From the NCBI RefSeq assembly GCF_009388985.1, contig NZ_CP036422.1, positions 3,796,501 to 3,860,500 of the forward strand: a DNA stretch of 64,000 nucleotides, written 5' to 3'. Positions within the stretch are counted from its first letter, which is position 1. Each line of letters begins with the position of its first letter. Below, in pieces: positions 17,305-26,063 of this stretch. The stretch is from Halioglobus maricola (GTDB taxonomy: Bacteria; Pseudomonadota; Gammaproteobacteria; Pseudomonadales; Halieaceae). The position numbers and the translations under genes were made by a program. The notes beneath the pieces were generated by a model that worked only from the letters and a program-made list of their open reading frames with translations, was not told the DNA's origin and did no database searches.

Positions 17305-18186
17305 TTGCGGGACTGGCAGGGGATATCTGAGGCAATCTCGGCGGCGATCGGGAGGCCGTTCTCTGCCCGACGAGGGCGAGCGCTGGGCGGGGGCTGTATT
17401 AATCAGGCGGTTTGTCTGGAGGGGGACGGCATACGCTTCTTCGTCAAGCTGAACGAAAAAGCCCTCCTGCCGATGTTCGAAGCCGAAGCGGCCGGCCTCT
17501 CGGCCATCGCTGACAGCGGAACCATTCGGGTACCCACACCCATTGCTACGGGCATAGAGGTGGGTCGGGCCTGGCTGGCTCTGGAACATATCGACCTCTA
17601 CTCTGGCAATTCCCGCAGCAGCACCCTGCTCGGCGAACAACTGGCAGCGCTGCATCGAAGCTCTGCCCACAGCTTTGGCTGGGGACGAGACAACACCATC
17701 GGCACCACAGACCAGGTCAATACCCGGTCAACCGACTGGGTTAGTTTCTACCGCGAGCACCGCCTGGGCCACCAGCTCAGGCTGGCCACCACTAACGGTG
17801 CCAGCTCAGGACTAATCGACGCCGGCCAGCGCCTGATGGATCGCCTCCCTCACTTCTTCGAAAGCTACAAACCCCCGCCTGCCCTGCTCCACGGCGATCT
17901 GTGGAGCGGCAATACCGGCGCGGATGACACGGGGGCCCCCGTCCTCTTCGACCCAGCGGTCTACTACGGCGACCGGGAGGCAGATCTCGCTATGACCGAG
18001 CTATTCGGTGGTTTCGATGATCGCTTTTACCACTCCTACCGCAGTACCTGGGACATTGATCCCGGCTACAGCACGCGTAAAGTTTTATACAACCTTTACC
18101 ACGTGCTCAATCATTTCAATCTGTTCGGCGGTGCTTACGCCCGACAAGCGGAGGAAATGGTTGCGAGGCTGTTAGCTGAGACCTGA
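17305..18186 (+). CDS. Fructosamine kinase family protein
   Basis: 293 aa, the usual length of FN3K/YniA proteins, which phosphorylate ketosamines and ribulosamines on proteins so that the sugar adduct falls off. The ATP-binding region has GGGCINQA near residue 27 and the conserved FFVKLN lysine near 48. The kinase core is complete: LLHGDLWSGNTG carries the catalytic Asp, and LFDPAVYYGDREADLAMTELFGGF the metal-binding Asp. Translation probably starts at TTG, with GGAAG 6 nt upstream and no better ATG nearby. It is 4 nt upstream of the acyl-CoA dehydrogenase pair and may be cotranscribed with it, though the functions are unrelated. Confidence 0.9.
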   Translation: MRDWQGISEAISAAIGRPFSARRGRALGGGCINQAVCLEGDGIRFFVKLNEKALLPMFEAEAAGLSAIADSGTIRVPTPIATGIEVGRAWLALEHIDLYSGNSRSSTLLGEQLAALHRSSAHSFGWGRDNTIGTTDQVNTRSTDWVSFYREHRLGHQLRLATTNGASSGLIDAGQRLMDRLPHFFESYKPPPALLHGDLWSGNTGADDTGAPVLFDPAVYYGDREADLAMTELFGGFDDRFYHSYRSTWDIDPGYSTRKVLYNLYHVLNHFNLFGGAYARQAEEMVARLLAET

Positions 18187-18190
18187 ATCC

Positions 18191-19372
18191 ATGAACATCG
18201 AACTATCCACCAAGCAGAAAGCCCTGCAGCAGGAAGTGCGGGACTATATGAAGACCGTCATGACTCCCGAACTGCGGGAGGAAATGAAAGACAACGAGCT
18301 CAAGGAAGGCGGCGGGCCGGAATTTCGCAAACAGTATGCCCGCATGGGGGCCGACGGCTGGATTGGCCTGAGCTGGTCCAAGGACCTGGGCGGCAAAGAG
18401 CTCTCCCATATCGAGCAGTACATTTTCACCGATGAGGTGATTCGCTCCGGCTTTGCCTACCCCTTCCTCACCACAGAGGCCTGCACTCCGGTCATTGCCG
18501 CACATGCCAATGACGAGGTCCGGCAAGAAGTGGTGGGCGGCGTCAAGCGCGGGGAAGTCACGATCGCTATCGGCTACTCCGAACCCAATGCCGGCACCGA
18601 CCTCGCCAGCCTGCGCACCAAGGCCGAACGCGATGGAGACGACTGGGTTATCAACGGCCAGAAGATGTGGACCAGCCTCGCCAACTACGCCGACTATGTA
18701 TGGTTGGCCGCCCGCACCGACCCGGACCCGGCTAAAAAACACAAAGGCCTGACCATGTTCCTGGTGCCGACCAATACGCCCGGCTACTCCTGCACACCCG
18801 TGCGCACACTGGGCGCGCGTACCAACGCCACCTACTACGAGGACGTCCGTATCCCCGACAAATACCGGGTGGGAGAGATCAACGGCGGCTGGAAACTCAT
18901 TACCAGCCAACTCAATGTCGAGCGCCTGTCGCTGTTTACCCACGGTCAAGTACACGCGCTGTACGAAAGCGTGGCTGAGTGGGCCGCGGCGACCGATGCG
19001 GCAGGGAGCGGCAAAGTCATCGAGCAACCCTGGGTGCAGCACAACCTGGCCCGGGTGAAAGTGGGCCTGGAGGCTCTCAAAATCATGTGCTGGAAGCAGG
19101 CCTGGTCGATGGATCAGGGCCCGCTGGACATGGCCAATGCCTCTACCGCCAAGGTTTACGGTAGCGAGTTTTTTGTCGAGCTCTATCGGCTGTTACTGGA
19201 AGTGATGGGCGCCGCTGGCAGCATCGCGGCCCACTCACCGGGGGCAGTACTGCAGGGCAAACTTGAGTTCCGTTGGCGCGTGGGATCCATCCTCACCTTT
19301 GGCGGCGGCACCAACGAAGTACAGCGCGACATTATCGCTATGGCGGGGCTGTGGATGCCCCGCACACGCTAG
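18191..19372 (+). CDS. Acyl-CoA dehydrogenase, subunit-like member 1
   Basis: 393 aa flavoenzyme of the acyl-CoA dehydrogenase family, which introduces an alpha-beta double bond into acyl-CoA. It carries the flavin-contact region IGYSEPNAGTDLASLRTKA, the W-T-S motif GQKMWTSLANYADYVWL and the C-terminal FGGGTNEVQRDIIA. In ordinary homotetrameric enzymes that last site reads YEGT with the Glu as base; here the position is Gly. It also lacks the R-x-x-FG motif that its neighbour has. It is separated by 9 nt from a second dehydrogenase. Adjacent, complementary pairs are known to form alpha2beta2 enzymes in steroid side-chain degradation (ChsE1-ChsE2 type), and that assembly is inferred here. Confidence 0.92.
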   Translation: MNIELSTKQKALQQEVRDYMKTVMTPELREEMKDNELKEGGGPEFRKQYARMGADGWIGLSWSKDLGGKELSHIEQYIFTDEVIRSGFAYPFLTTEACTPVIAAHANDEVRQEVVGGVKRGEVTIAIGYSEPNAGTDLASLRTKAERDGDDWVINGQKMWTSLANYADYVWLAARTDPDPAKKHKGLTMFLVPTNTPGYSCTPVRTLGARTNATYYEDVRIPDKYRVGEINGGWKLITSQLNVERLSLFTHGQVHALYESVAEWAAATDAAGSGKVIEQPWVQHNLARVKVGLEALKIMCWKQAWSMDQGPLDMANASTAKVYGSEFFVELYRLLLEVMGAAGSIAAHSPGAVLQGKLEFRWRVGSILTFGGGTNEVQRDIIAMAGLWMPRTR

Positions 19373-19381
19373 GAGAAGCAC

Positions 19382-20509
19382 ATGGATTTCACGATTGCAG
19401 AAGAGCTCACCAGCGCCCAACAGCTGGCCCAACAGATCCTCAACGACTTCAGTGACGTCGAGCAACTCAAGGCCTTCGACGGTGAGCATGTTCGCTTTGA
19501 CCAGACACTCTGGACAGCGCTGGCGGAGGCGGGCTTGCTGGGCCTGGACATCGCCGAAGCCCAGGGCGGCACCGACCTTGGCTTCTACGCCCTGACCACA
19601 TTGTGCGAGGAAGTCGGTCGCACGGCCGCCGCCGCCCCGGTCGTACCGGTGCTGGTGAGTGCTGCAGGCACCCTGCGCCGTTTTGCCAGCAACGCTCAGC
19701 AGGAGCAATGGCTCACCGCGATAGCCAGCGGCAGTCTGGTCACGGCCGCGCTCGAGGAATATGGCAACGACAACCCGGCGGCTCCGGCCACTACAGCAAC
19801 CGCAACTGACGGTGGCTATGCCCTTAGTGGCACGAAAATCTGCGCCAGCGTCGCCGAGCAATCCCAGCGCATCCTGCTGTCAGCGAAGTGTGACGAACAA
19901 CTGATCGTCGCCCTGGTGGACCCAAAGGCCGCCGGCGTAACCCTCACACCACAGCTGGTGACCGCCAACGAGCTGCGCCACGAAATTACCCTGGAAAATG
20001 TTCAGGTGCCTGCCGAAGAGATCATCGCTAGCGGCGCGGCGGCGATAGACGCTATGAACTGGGCAACTCAGGCCACCCGCACCGCACTGTGCGCCACCAT
20101 GGTGGGCCTGTGCGACAAAATGATGCGCACCACCGGTTCTTATACCACTGAACGGGAACAGTTTGGCCGCGCCATCGCCACCTTCCAGGCGGTGAGCCAC
20201 CGGGTTGCCGATTGCTATATCGACGTCGAGTGCCTGCGCCTCGTCACCCAGCAAGCGGCAGCATTGATAGACCAGGGGCGGCCGGCGAGTGAGGCGGTCA
20301 CCATCGCCAAAATCTGGTGCGGCGATGCCGCCCACAGGGTCAGCCAGGCGTCCCAGCACTGCCACGGTGGCACCGGCGTAGACCGGGACTACCCCCTCTT
20401 CCGCTACTGCCTGCAGGCGCGCCAGATTGAGTTGAGCATGGGCAATAGCGCCCAGCTAACTGGCCAGCTGGGCGAGGAAATTGCGCGCGAGTACCTGGCT
20501 GCGAGCTAG
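19382..20509 (+). CDS. Acyl-CoA dehydrogenase, subunit-like member 2
   Basis: 375 aa acyl-CoA dehydrogenase fold. The N-terminal helical domain ends near LTAIASGSLVTAALEE, where the usual flavin motif is degenerate. The C-terminal domain is well kept, with the FAD/substrate motif YTTEREQFGRAIATFQAVSHRVAD and HCHGGTGVDRDYPLFRY. It thus keeps the halves that its upstream neighbour lacks, and the reverse, which supports a heteromer. ATG at 19382 follows AGGAGAAGCAC, a good ribosome binding site. Convergent with the next gene 3 nt beyond its stop codon. Substrate class unknown; an unusual or steroid-like side chain is a guess from the pairing. Confidence 0.9.
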   Translation: MDFTIAEELTSAQQLAQQILNDFSDVEQLKAFDGEHVRFDQTLWTALAEAGLLGLDIAEAQGGTDLGFYALTTLCEEVGRTAAAAPVVPVLVSAAGTLRRFASNAQQEQWLTAIASGSLVTAALEEYGNDNPAAPATTATATDGGYALSGTKICASVAEQSQRILLSAKCDEQLIVALVDPKAAGVTLTPQLVTANELRHEITLENVQVPAEEIIASGAAAIDAMNWATQATRTALCATMVGLCDKMMRTTGSYTTEREQFGRAIATFQAVSHRVADCYIDVECLRLVTQQAAALIDQGRPASEAVTIAKIWCGDAAHRVSQASQHCHGGTGVDRDYPLFRYCLQARQIELSMGNSAQLTGQLGEEIAREYLAAS

Positions 20510-20512
20510 CGC

Positions 20513-22216
20513 TTAACGCAGGTATTTTGTTGGGAAGTAACTCATACAGTCCCAATACACTTCCTGCGCCACATCCAACCTACCCTGTCGGCGCAGCATA
20601 TCCAGCTGCAGCTGACAGGCACCTCGATGCCAGGGCTGTTTTTCCCGCACAACCACGGCTCGCGCCAACGCCTCTTCTGGCTGATTCGCACCCGCCGCCT
20701 GCACTCCCTCGGTAAGCACTCGCATCGCAGATTCGGACGGCAATGAAAACTCGTTCGGCACCGCCACCTCTTTGCGCACCGCCAGCCAAGACACTGAATC
20801 CTGGTAGATCCCCTGCCAGCGGCCCGTTGCCATGAGCTGACGATATTTTTCTGCGCCGCCACTGCGGTTTATCGGCCACAGAAAATAGTCTGCGCCCGAT
20901 TGTTCCACCCGCTCAATCCAGTCGGGCTGAGAACGTTGCACGGCCACATACTGATGATAGGTCTCGCTCTGGTACAGGGTGTCCGCTCGGCCATCAATAA
21001 ACACTTTCAACTGGCCATCGCTGCGCAAATGCAGGTAGCCGCCCCAGTTATACAGTGCGAAGACATTGCCGCTTAACTCATTGGCAAGCATAAAATCCAC
21101 GGTATCCACCGGGTAGGAATACTCGGCTGTGAGGTAATGAAAATTTGGTGCGGCCTGTAGCGAATACGGCAGTGTGCGCATCAGCGCCAGCAACAGGAAT
21201 GCTGTCGCAAAGCCCACCTGCAACACCCTGTGCCGGACGGGCGACAATGCCAGCCCCAGCAGAGGCGCGAGCATCAGCGCCAGCGACATCCCGTAGATGG
21301 GGATAAAGCGGCGACTGGTGAGCGCCATGGCGAGGGTCAGCGCTGTGAGTGCCAACGCCTCCCAGGGCACACCGGTTCGCTGGCGCACGGCAGGTACCGC
21401 ATAGAAAACGGCAAAAGCGGGCAGCCATATAGCGTAGAAGAACAACGGCGACTGGATACCTCCAGGGCGAAACGGCGAGTGCCACTCAGCGAGTTCTCGA
21501 AACGGTGAACTCTGGTCAAAGGCGTACACCAATGGATACAGAAACGTCTTGAAGCCGGAGGGGTTCAGCGCGGCGGCAGCCAGGCAGACGAGCCCGGTCA
21601 AAAACGCGCCCTTGAGCTGCCTCACACTGAAATCGCGCCAGGGAAAAACCAGAATCGCCAATGCCATCAGGCCAAAGAAAAAACCGCCGTGCAGATTCAC
21701 CCACACCAGGAACAACAACGCCAGTACCCAGCGTGAGGGCGTCCGCTGCAGTGTTAGCAGGAGCAGCACACTGAAACCGAGCAGTGTATAAAGGTGAGGG
21801 CGAACATCGACAAATGGGCTGGCCAAAGCAGCAGCGAGGCCAGCGCACAAAAACGCAGCGAAGCCGTTCTCGCCCACGCGCCACAGCACCCACTGCAATA
21901 TACCGAATGTCGCTACAACGACCAGCCACTTCCAATAAACAAGGGCCTGTATGCCGAACAACTGAGTCCAGCCGAAGTACCCAATGTCAGCAAGCCACTC
22001 GTGATTGAGCCAGTCATCGCCATGGGCGGAGTACGACCAGTCGTCCACCATCCACGGTGTTCCAGTCTGCAGTAGCTCCCTGCCAGCGGCGATGTGCCAC
22101 CACAGGTCGGAGCCGGCCATCTCGGTATATCCAAAAGAGAGAAAGAGCACGGCACCGGCACAGAACAACAATATGCGCTGCAGGTCGGGCGACTGTCTGG
22201 CCGAGCGATCAGTCAC
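20513..22216 (-). CDS. Polytopic membrane protein of a glycan operon
   Basis: About 567 aa. The first 400 residues hold ten or more hydrophobic segments with short loops. An early periplasmic-type loop reads MAGSDLWWHIAAGRELL and a later one SPFRELAEWHSPF. The last 170 residues are soluble, with NWGGYLHLRSDGQLKVFIDGRADTLY and a helical tail. The Asp-containing first loop and overall layout recall GT-C membrane glycosyltransferases, but I cannot assign a family firmly. GTG at 22216 overlaps the stop codon of the upstream GT2 gene by 8 nt, so the two are coupled; a longer frame to 22291 would overlap it heavily and is not used. It is probably involved in lipid-linked sugar transfer. Confidence 0.75.
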   Translation of the reverse strand: MTDRSARQSPDLQRILLFCAGAVLFLSFGYTEMAGSDLWWHIAAGRELLQTGTPWMVDDWSYSAHGDDWLNHEWLADIGYFGWTQLFGIQALVYWKWLVVVATFGILQWVLWRVGENGFAAFLCAGLAAALASPFVDVRPHLYTLLGFSVLLLLTLQRTPSRWVLALLFLVWVNLHGGFFFGLMALAILVFPWRDFSVRQLKGAFLTGLVCLAAAALNPSGFKTFLYPLVYAFDQSSPFRELAEWHSPFRPGGIQSPLFFYAIWLPAFAVFYAVPAVRQRTGVPWEALALTALTLAMALTSRRFIPIYGMSLALMLAPLLGLALSPVRHRVLQVGFATAFLLLALMRTLPYSLQAAPNFHYLTAEYSYPVDTVDFMLANELSGNVFALYNWGGYLHLRSDGQLKVFIDGRADTLYQSETYHQYVAVQRSQPDWIERVEQSGADYFLWPINRSGGAEKYRQLMATGRWQGIYQDSVSWLAVRKEVAVPNEFSLPSESAMRVLTEGVQAAGANQPEEALARAVVVREKQPWHRGACQLQLDMLRRQGRLDVAQEVYWDCMSYFPTKYLR

Positions 22217-23141
22217 GAGGAGGATGGAATTCCCGGGTGAAATACAAGGCTCGCCCCTTGCTCTCGGTATAGGTACGCGCAAGGTATTCACCCATCACGC
22301 CCAGACACATCAGCTGCACGCCACCCAGAAACAATACGATGACCACCAGCGAGGGGTAACCCGGAACAGGATTCCCCCATATCAGGGTTCGCACAATCAT
22401 GAACAGGCCGTACAGGAATGAAAAACTCGACACCAGCATGCCGAGATAGGTCGCCACTTTGAGCGGTAGCTCAGAGAAGGAAGTAATACCTTCCATGGCG
22501 AAATTCCAAAGACGCCAATAGTTCCACTTGCTGTCACCGGAGGCCCGGGGTTCACGCACGTAGGGAACACCTACCTGCGGAAAACCTATCCACGCATACA
22601 GCCCTTTCATATAACGATGTCGCTCCGGCAGGGATTTAAGCGCCTCGACGGCGCGCCGGCTAAGCAGACGGAAGTCTCCAACATCGCGGGGAATATCAAC
22701 ATCACTCAACATCGCCAGCAGGCGATAAAATCCGGAAGCACTGGTACGTTTGAATGCGGAGTCACCACGGCGCTCGGTGCGCTGACCATAGACAACGTCG
22801 TAACCGGCTCGCCACTGCTGCACGAACTCAGCGATCAACTCCGGGGGGTCCTGCAGGTCGGCGTCGATCAATACCACGGCATCACCCTGCGCATGATCCA
22901 GGCCTGCGCTCACCGCAACTTCCTTGCCGAAATTGCGGCTTAGAACCAGCAGGCCAACGTCGTCGTTTTCCTGTGCCAGCTCGCGTAACTTTGTCGCACA
23001 TGCCTCGTCACTGCCATCATCAACATAGAGGACACAGCCATCGACATCGAGTTGTGCCAGGGCATCACTCAGGCGACAGTGAAACGCGGGTAACACCTCC
23101 ACTTCGTTGTAGACCGGCACGACGACCGTCAGGGTTTGCAA
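22209..23141 (-). CDS. Family 2 glycosyltransferase, GtrB-like
   Basis: 310 aa. The N-terminal GT-A domain has VVVPVYNEVEVLPAF, LYVDDGSDE and the metal-binding DADLQDPPE, and FRLLSRRAVEALKSLPER is typical of GtrB/DPM1-like enzymes. Two transmembrane segments follow at about 230-255 and 265-290. Such enzymes move a sugar from a nucleotide donor to undecaprenyl phosphate on the cytoplasmic face. A GT-C-like protein upstream and a coupled polytopic protein downstream would complete a flip-and-transfer system for decorating lipopolysaccharide or another envelope glycan. The identity of the sugar is unknown. Confidence 0.9.
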   Translation of the reverse strand: MQTLTVVVPVYNEVEVLPAFHCRLSDALAQLDVDGCVLYVDDGSDEACATKLRELAQENDDVGLLVLSRNFGKEVAVSAGLDHAQGDAVVLIDADLQDPPELIAEFVQQWRAGYDVVYGQRTERRGDSAFKRTSASGFYRLLAMLSDVDIPRDVGDFRLLSRRAVEALKSLPERHRYMKGLYAWIGFPQVGVPYVREPRASGDSKWNYWRLWNFAMEGITSFSELPLKVATYLGMLVSSFSFLYGLFMIVRTLIWGNPVPGYPSLVVIVLFLGGVQLMCLGVMGEYLARTYTESKGRALYFTREFHPPRD

Positions 23142-23182
23142 AACCGCTCTCCAAATTCCATCAGCGTGTCACAGTAGCACGC

Positions 23183-24877
23183 TCACTCGCGTATCCGGAA
23201 TAGTTTAAGGTCGCCCACAAAGAGCTGTACATTGCCGTAGAGCGCGCGATGCAAAAGCATCTCGGGCATAAAGTGATGCAGGTCTATCTCCCGCTCCAGT
23301 TCCAGCAGCGGATGCTCATTGGCCACAGCGCTGCGATAGAACGCGGTGTACTCAGGCGTGGTCTTGATCAGGTTCTCCTGACGACTGACCAGCGGGCCAT
23401 TGAGTTCATTGGCAAAGGCAGTGTCGTACCAGTTTTCACTAAGGATCAAATAGTCTGCCCGCCGCAGAACAGCGCCATCACCCTCGGCAAACTCCGGGCG
23501 GAACAAGGCGTTACGCCCCGGCGGCGGATTTACGTAATAGCTGGTGAACACCTGAGCGCCCACGTGCTCCTGATACCACGGGCGCAGCGCCTTGCGCGGA
23601 TCATTGTGATAATCGCTCACCATGTCCCAGGCCAGCATCGCTGGCCAGACAAAGAACAAGGCCAGAAACCAACGACGCTGACCCCAGGCGGTATTGTGGA
23701 GGCCCAGCGCCGCCAACAACGCCACTGCAGGTAACAGCGGTAAATAGTGACGGTAGTACGTCACGGGTGCCAGAAACGCCATGAATAGCAGAAATACCAG
23801 CACCGGCAGCATACACACCCAGAGCCGCTGGCCTTCCGTCAGGCTCAACAACTTGCTGACGCCTTTGGGTACAAACAGAAGCGCCGGCAGACCCAGCGCC
23901 ACCAGCAACAGCATGGGAATGTTGAACAGGTTGCGCAGCCACTTATTCTCACCGATGGCGTTATAACCCGAGCCAAATCGCCCGCCGCCACCGCCCTGGG
24001 TATAGGCGTTAATCAGGTCGACCTGTAAAAACAGCCAGCACAGCGCAGGCAACAGCAGCCAGCACAATGCCATGGGCCGCGCCACAGCGCGCCAGGGCAC
24101 GATCGCGAAATACACGAGCGCTAGTGGCACAAGGCCCCATTGCGGCCAGGCGATGTTGACCATCGCCGCCACGAGCACCGATGCTGCAACCACGAGCGCA
24201 GCAATCCGGCCACGGCTGAAGCCACGGCTGATATATCGCCACCACGGTTCAGGTACCAATGCCAGCCAGGCAAATACGGCAAAGACCCAATACTTCGTCC
24301 ACACCGCTGCAATACACAGTGCCAGCGCCAGCAGAAAACCCTCGCTGTAGCGCCGTCGCACCGCCCACGCGAGCGCGGCCAGGAAACTGTAAATAAAGAA
24401 TGTGGATGCAGCGTCTACTGTGCCGCTTTGCGAGTGACTGAGATGAAAGCCCGAGAGCGCCAGCAGCGCAGCACTGGTAAAGGCAACAGCGGGCTGGGCC
24501 GGAACAAGTTGCAACGCGAGCAGCGCCAGCACCACCACCGTGCCCGCCCCCAGTAACGCCGAGTAGCTGCGCGCCACCAGAACATGAATAGACGAATGGC
24601 AATAGCGCTTTGCGATTGCGGCATCATCCAGAGTAGAAGCGGGCGGCCCGGCACCGACAACACTCGCCAGGGCAATGGTCTGGTAACCGATAAAAGGCGA
24701 GTAGGAAAACCCCTGCAGTGCTGATCTGCAAGAGCCCCCTTCATCGTAGTTGATAAGCGTGAAGCTATCCGGGTTGTCCCAGCCCCAGCCGAGCGTCTGG
24801 GCGCTGTAGAGGCGCGGCACCAGGGCCAACATGAAGAGCAACGCCAGCGGCAGGAAGAATCGCATGAATGCAGCCAA
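23183..24877 (-). CDS. GT-C-like membrane glycosyltransferase
   Basis: 564 aa membrane protein with about ten to twelve hydrophobic segments. After the first segment comes a loop with WDNPDSFTLINYDEGGS; acidic residues in that first loop are the catalytic feature of GT-C enzymes such as ArnT and PMT, which use polyprenyl-phosphate sugars in the periplasm. A second loop has YRHYLPLLPAVALLAALG, typical of the PMT_2-like family. The C-terminal 170 residues form a soluble domain. It sits 41 nt upstream of the GtrB-like gene. An ATG at 24865 is an alternative start. The acceptor is unknown. Confidence 0.75.
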   Translation of the reverse strand: MAAFMRFFLPLALLFMLALVPRLYSAQTLGWGWDNPDSFTLINYDEGGSCRSALQGFSYSPFIGYQTIALASVVGAGPPASTLDDAAIAKRYCHSSIHVLVARSYSALLGAGTVVVLALLALQLVPAQPAVAFTSAALLALSGFHLSHSQSGTVDAASTFFIYSFLAALAWAVRRRYSEGFLLALALCIAAVWTKYWVFAVFAWLALVPEPWWRYISRGFSRGRIAALVVAASVLVAAMVNIAWPQWGLVPLALVYFAIVPWRAVARPMALCWLLLPALCWLFLQVDLINAYTQGGGGGRFGSGYNAIGENKWLRNLFNIPMLLLVALGLPALLFVPKGVSKLLSLTEGQRLWVCMLPVLVFLLFMAFLAPVTYYRHYLPLLPAVALLAALGLHNTAWGQRRWFLALFFVWPAMLAWDMVSDYHNDPRKALRPWYQEHVGAQVFTSYYVNPPPGRNALFRPEFAEGDGAVLRRADYLILSENWYDTAFANELNGPLVSRQENLIKTTPEYTAFYRSAVANEHPLLELEREIDLHHFMPEMLLHRALYGNVQLFVGDLKLFRIRE

Positions 24878-24943
24878 ACCCGGTTTTCATTCTGATGTCA
24901 CCCAGTATCCGGTGCGCAGCGCCAGAAATAAAGAACTCAGCGG

Positions 24944-25939
24944 CTAAACATAGCCATTGGCCCGGAACCACTCCACAGAGTCGCGCACAGCGGTCTCAAT
25001 CGGCGTCTGCGGCAGGCCCAGTTCCTCGATGGCCTTGGTCGGGTTCACATAGCCGTGCTGCAATATGTAGCGGGTATTCTTGACCGTGGTCATCGGTGCC
25101 TTGCCCGTGATCGATGTCCAGAGTTCCGCCAGCTTCGCCACACGCAGCATCATTTTGCCGGACACCTCGGTGGTAGCGACATTGTCGACCCCGGCAATCC
25201 GACCAATCATCTGCAGAAAGTCCTGGTTGGCCATATTGCCCTCGCGGTTCGCCAGAATATAGGACTCGCCAACCCGCCCCTTCTCCATGGCCAGCACATG
25301 GCCTGCGGCAACATCACGCACGTCAACCGGACACACGCCACCGTCCCAATAGTTTTTCATTTTGCCCTGCAGGGTGCGGATTATCATGGTGCCCGTGGGT
25401 GTGGGCATCCGATCACCAGGACCAAACGGCAGCCCCGGCATCACCATGGTTACCGGCAGACCCTCGCTGACCAGTCCCTTGACCAGTTGATGGCTCAGAT
25501 ATTTGGAGAGGATATATTCACTGGCCCAGGGCCAGGAATTGAACGGTGTAGTTTCGTCCGCTTTCGCCCCGTTCTCGGGGATACCAATAGCGGCGACGCT
25601 ACTGGTGTAGACCACCTTCTCAACGCCGGCAGCCAGCGCTGCCCGCATCAGTGACTCGGTGCCATTGACGTTGATTTTGTAGTGCAGGTCTGGGTCCTTG
25701 GTCCAGATAGCGAACAGGGCTGCGAGATGAAAAACTTTCTCTACGCCCTGCACGGCCCGCTCGAGAGACGCCGGATCCAACAGATTGCCTTCGACAAACT
25801 CGACTTCAAAACCGTCGAGTGGCGAACGATCCTCGCCGGGCATAACCATGGCACGCACCTCGTAGCCGCGCTCAAGGCACAAACGCGTAACGTGATTACC
25901 GATAAAACCGGTGGCCCCGGTGATCAGGACTTTGGCCAT
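24944..25939 (-). CDS. NAD-dependent epimerase/dehydratase (extended SDR)
   Basis: 331 aa extended short-chain dehydrogenase. The cofactor motif GATGFIGNH is at 8-16, VEGNLLDP and HLAALFAIW follow the pattern of the dihydroflavonol reductase / HpnA group, and the active site is Y-x-x-x-K in ASEYILSKYLS with a preceding YTSSVAAIG serine. HpnA-type members are found in hopanoid clusters and others reduce ketone groups, so both sugar and isoprenoid or sterol substrates are possible. It is 66 nt upstream of the membrane glycosyltransferases, which favours a role with sugars, but no other hopanoid genes are in view. Confidence 0.88.
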   Translation of the reverse strand: MAKVLITGATGFIGNHVTRLCLERGYEVRAMVMPGEDRSPLDGFEVEFVEGNLLDPASLERAVQGVEKVFHLAALFAIWTKDPDLHYKINVNGTESLMRAALAAGVEKVVYTSSVAAIGIPENGAKADETTPFNSWPWASEYILSKYLSHQLVKGLVSEGLPVTMVMPGLPFGPGDRMPTPTGTMIIRTLQGKMKNYWDGGVCPVDVRDVAAGHVLAMEKGRVGESYILANREGNMANQDFLQMIGRIAGVDNVATTEVSGKMMLRVAKLAELWTSITGKAPMTTVKNTRYILQHGYVNPTKAIEELGLPQTPIETAVRDSVEWFRANGYV

Positions 25940-26063
25940 AGTAGCGATCTCTTATTCTGTTATGAAGAGCGACATCATAGCCGTGCCAGAGGCAGCGGGG
26001 CATGACCCCAGCGGCCAGCAAAACTGAGATACGGCGCCGGTCACTTCGCCTGGAGAGACGCTC

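Noticed and set aside
22217..22291. Long N-terminus for the polytopic membrane protein of the glycan operon
   Set aside because: It overlaps the conserved C-terminus of the GT2 gene by about 80 nt and has no ribosome binding site; the GTG at 22216 gives the usual 8-nt coupling overlap.
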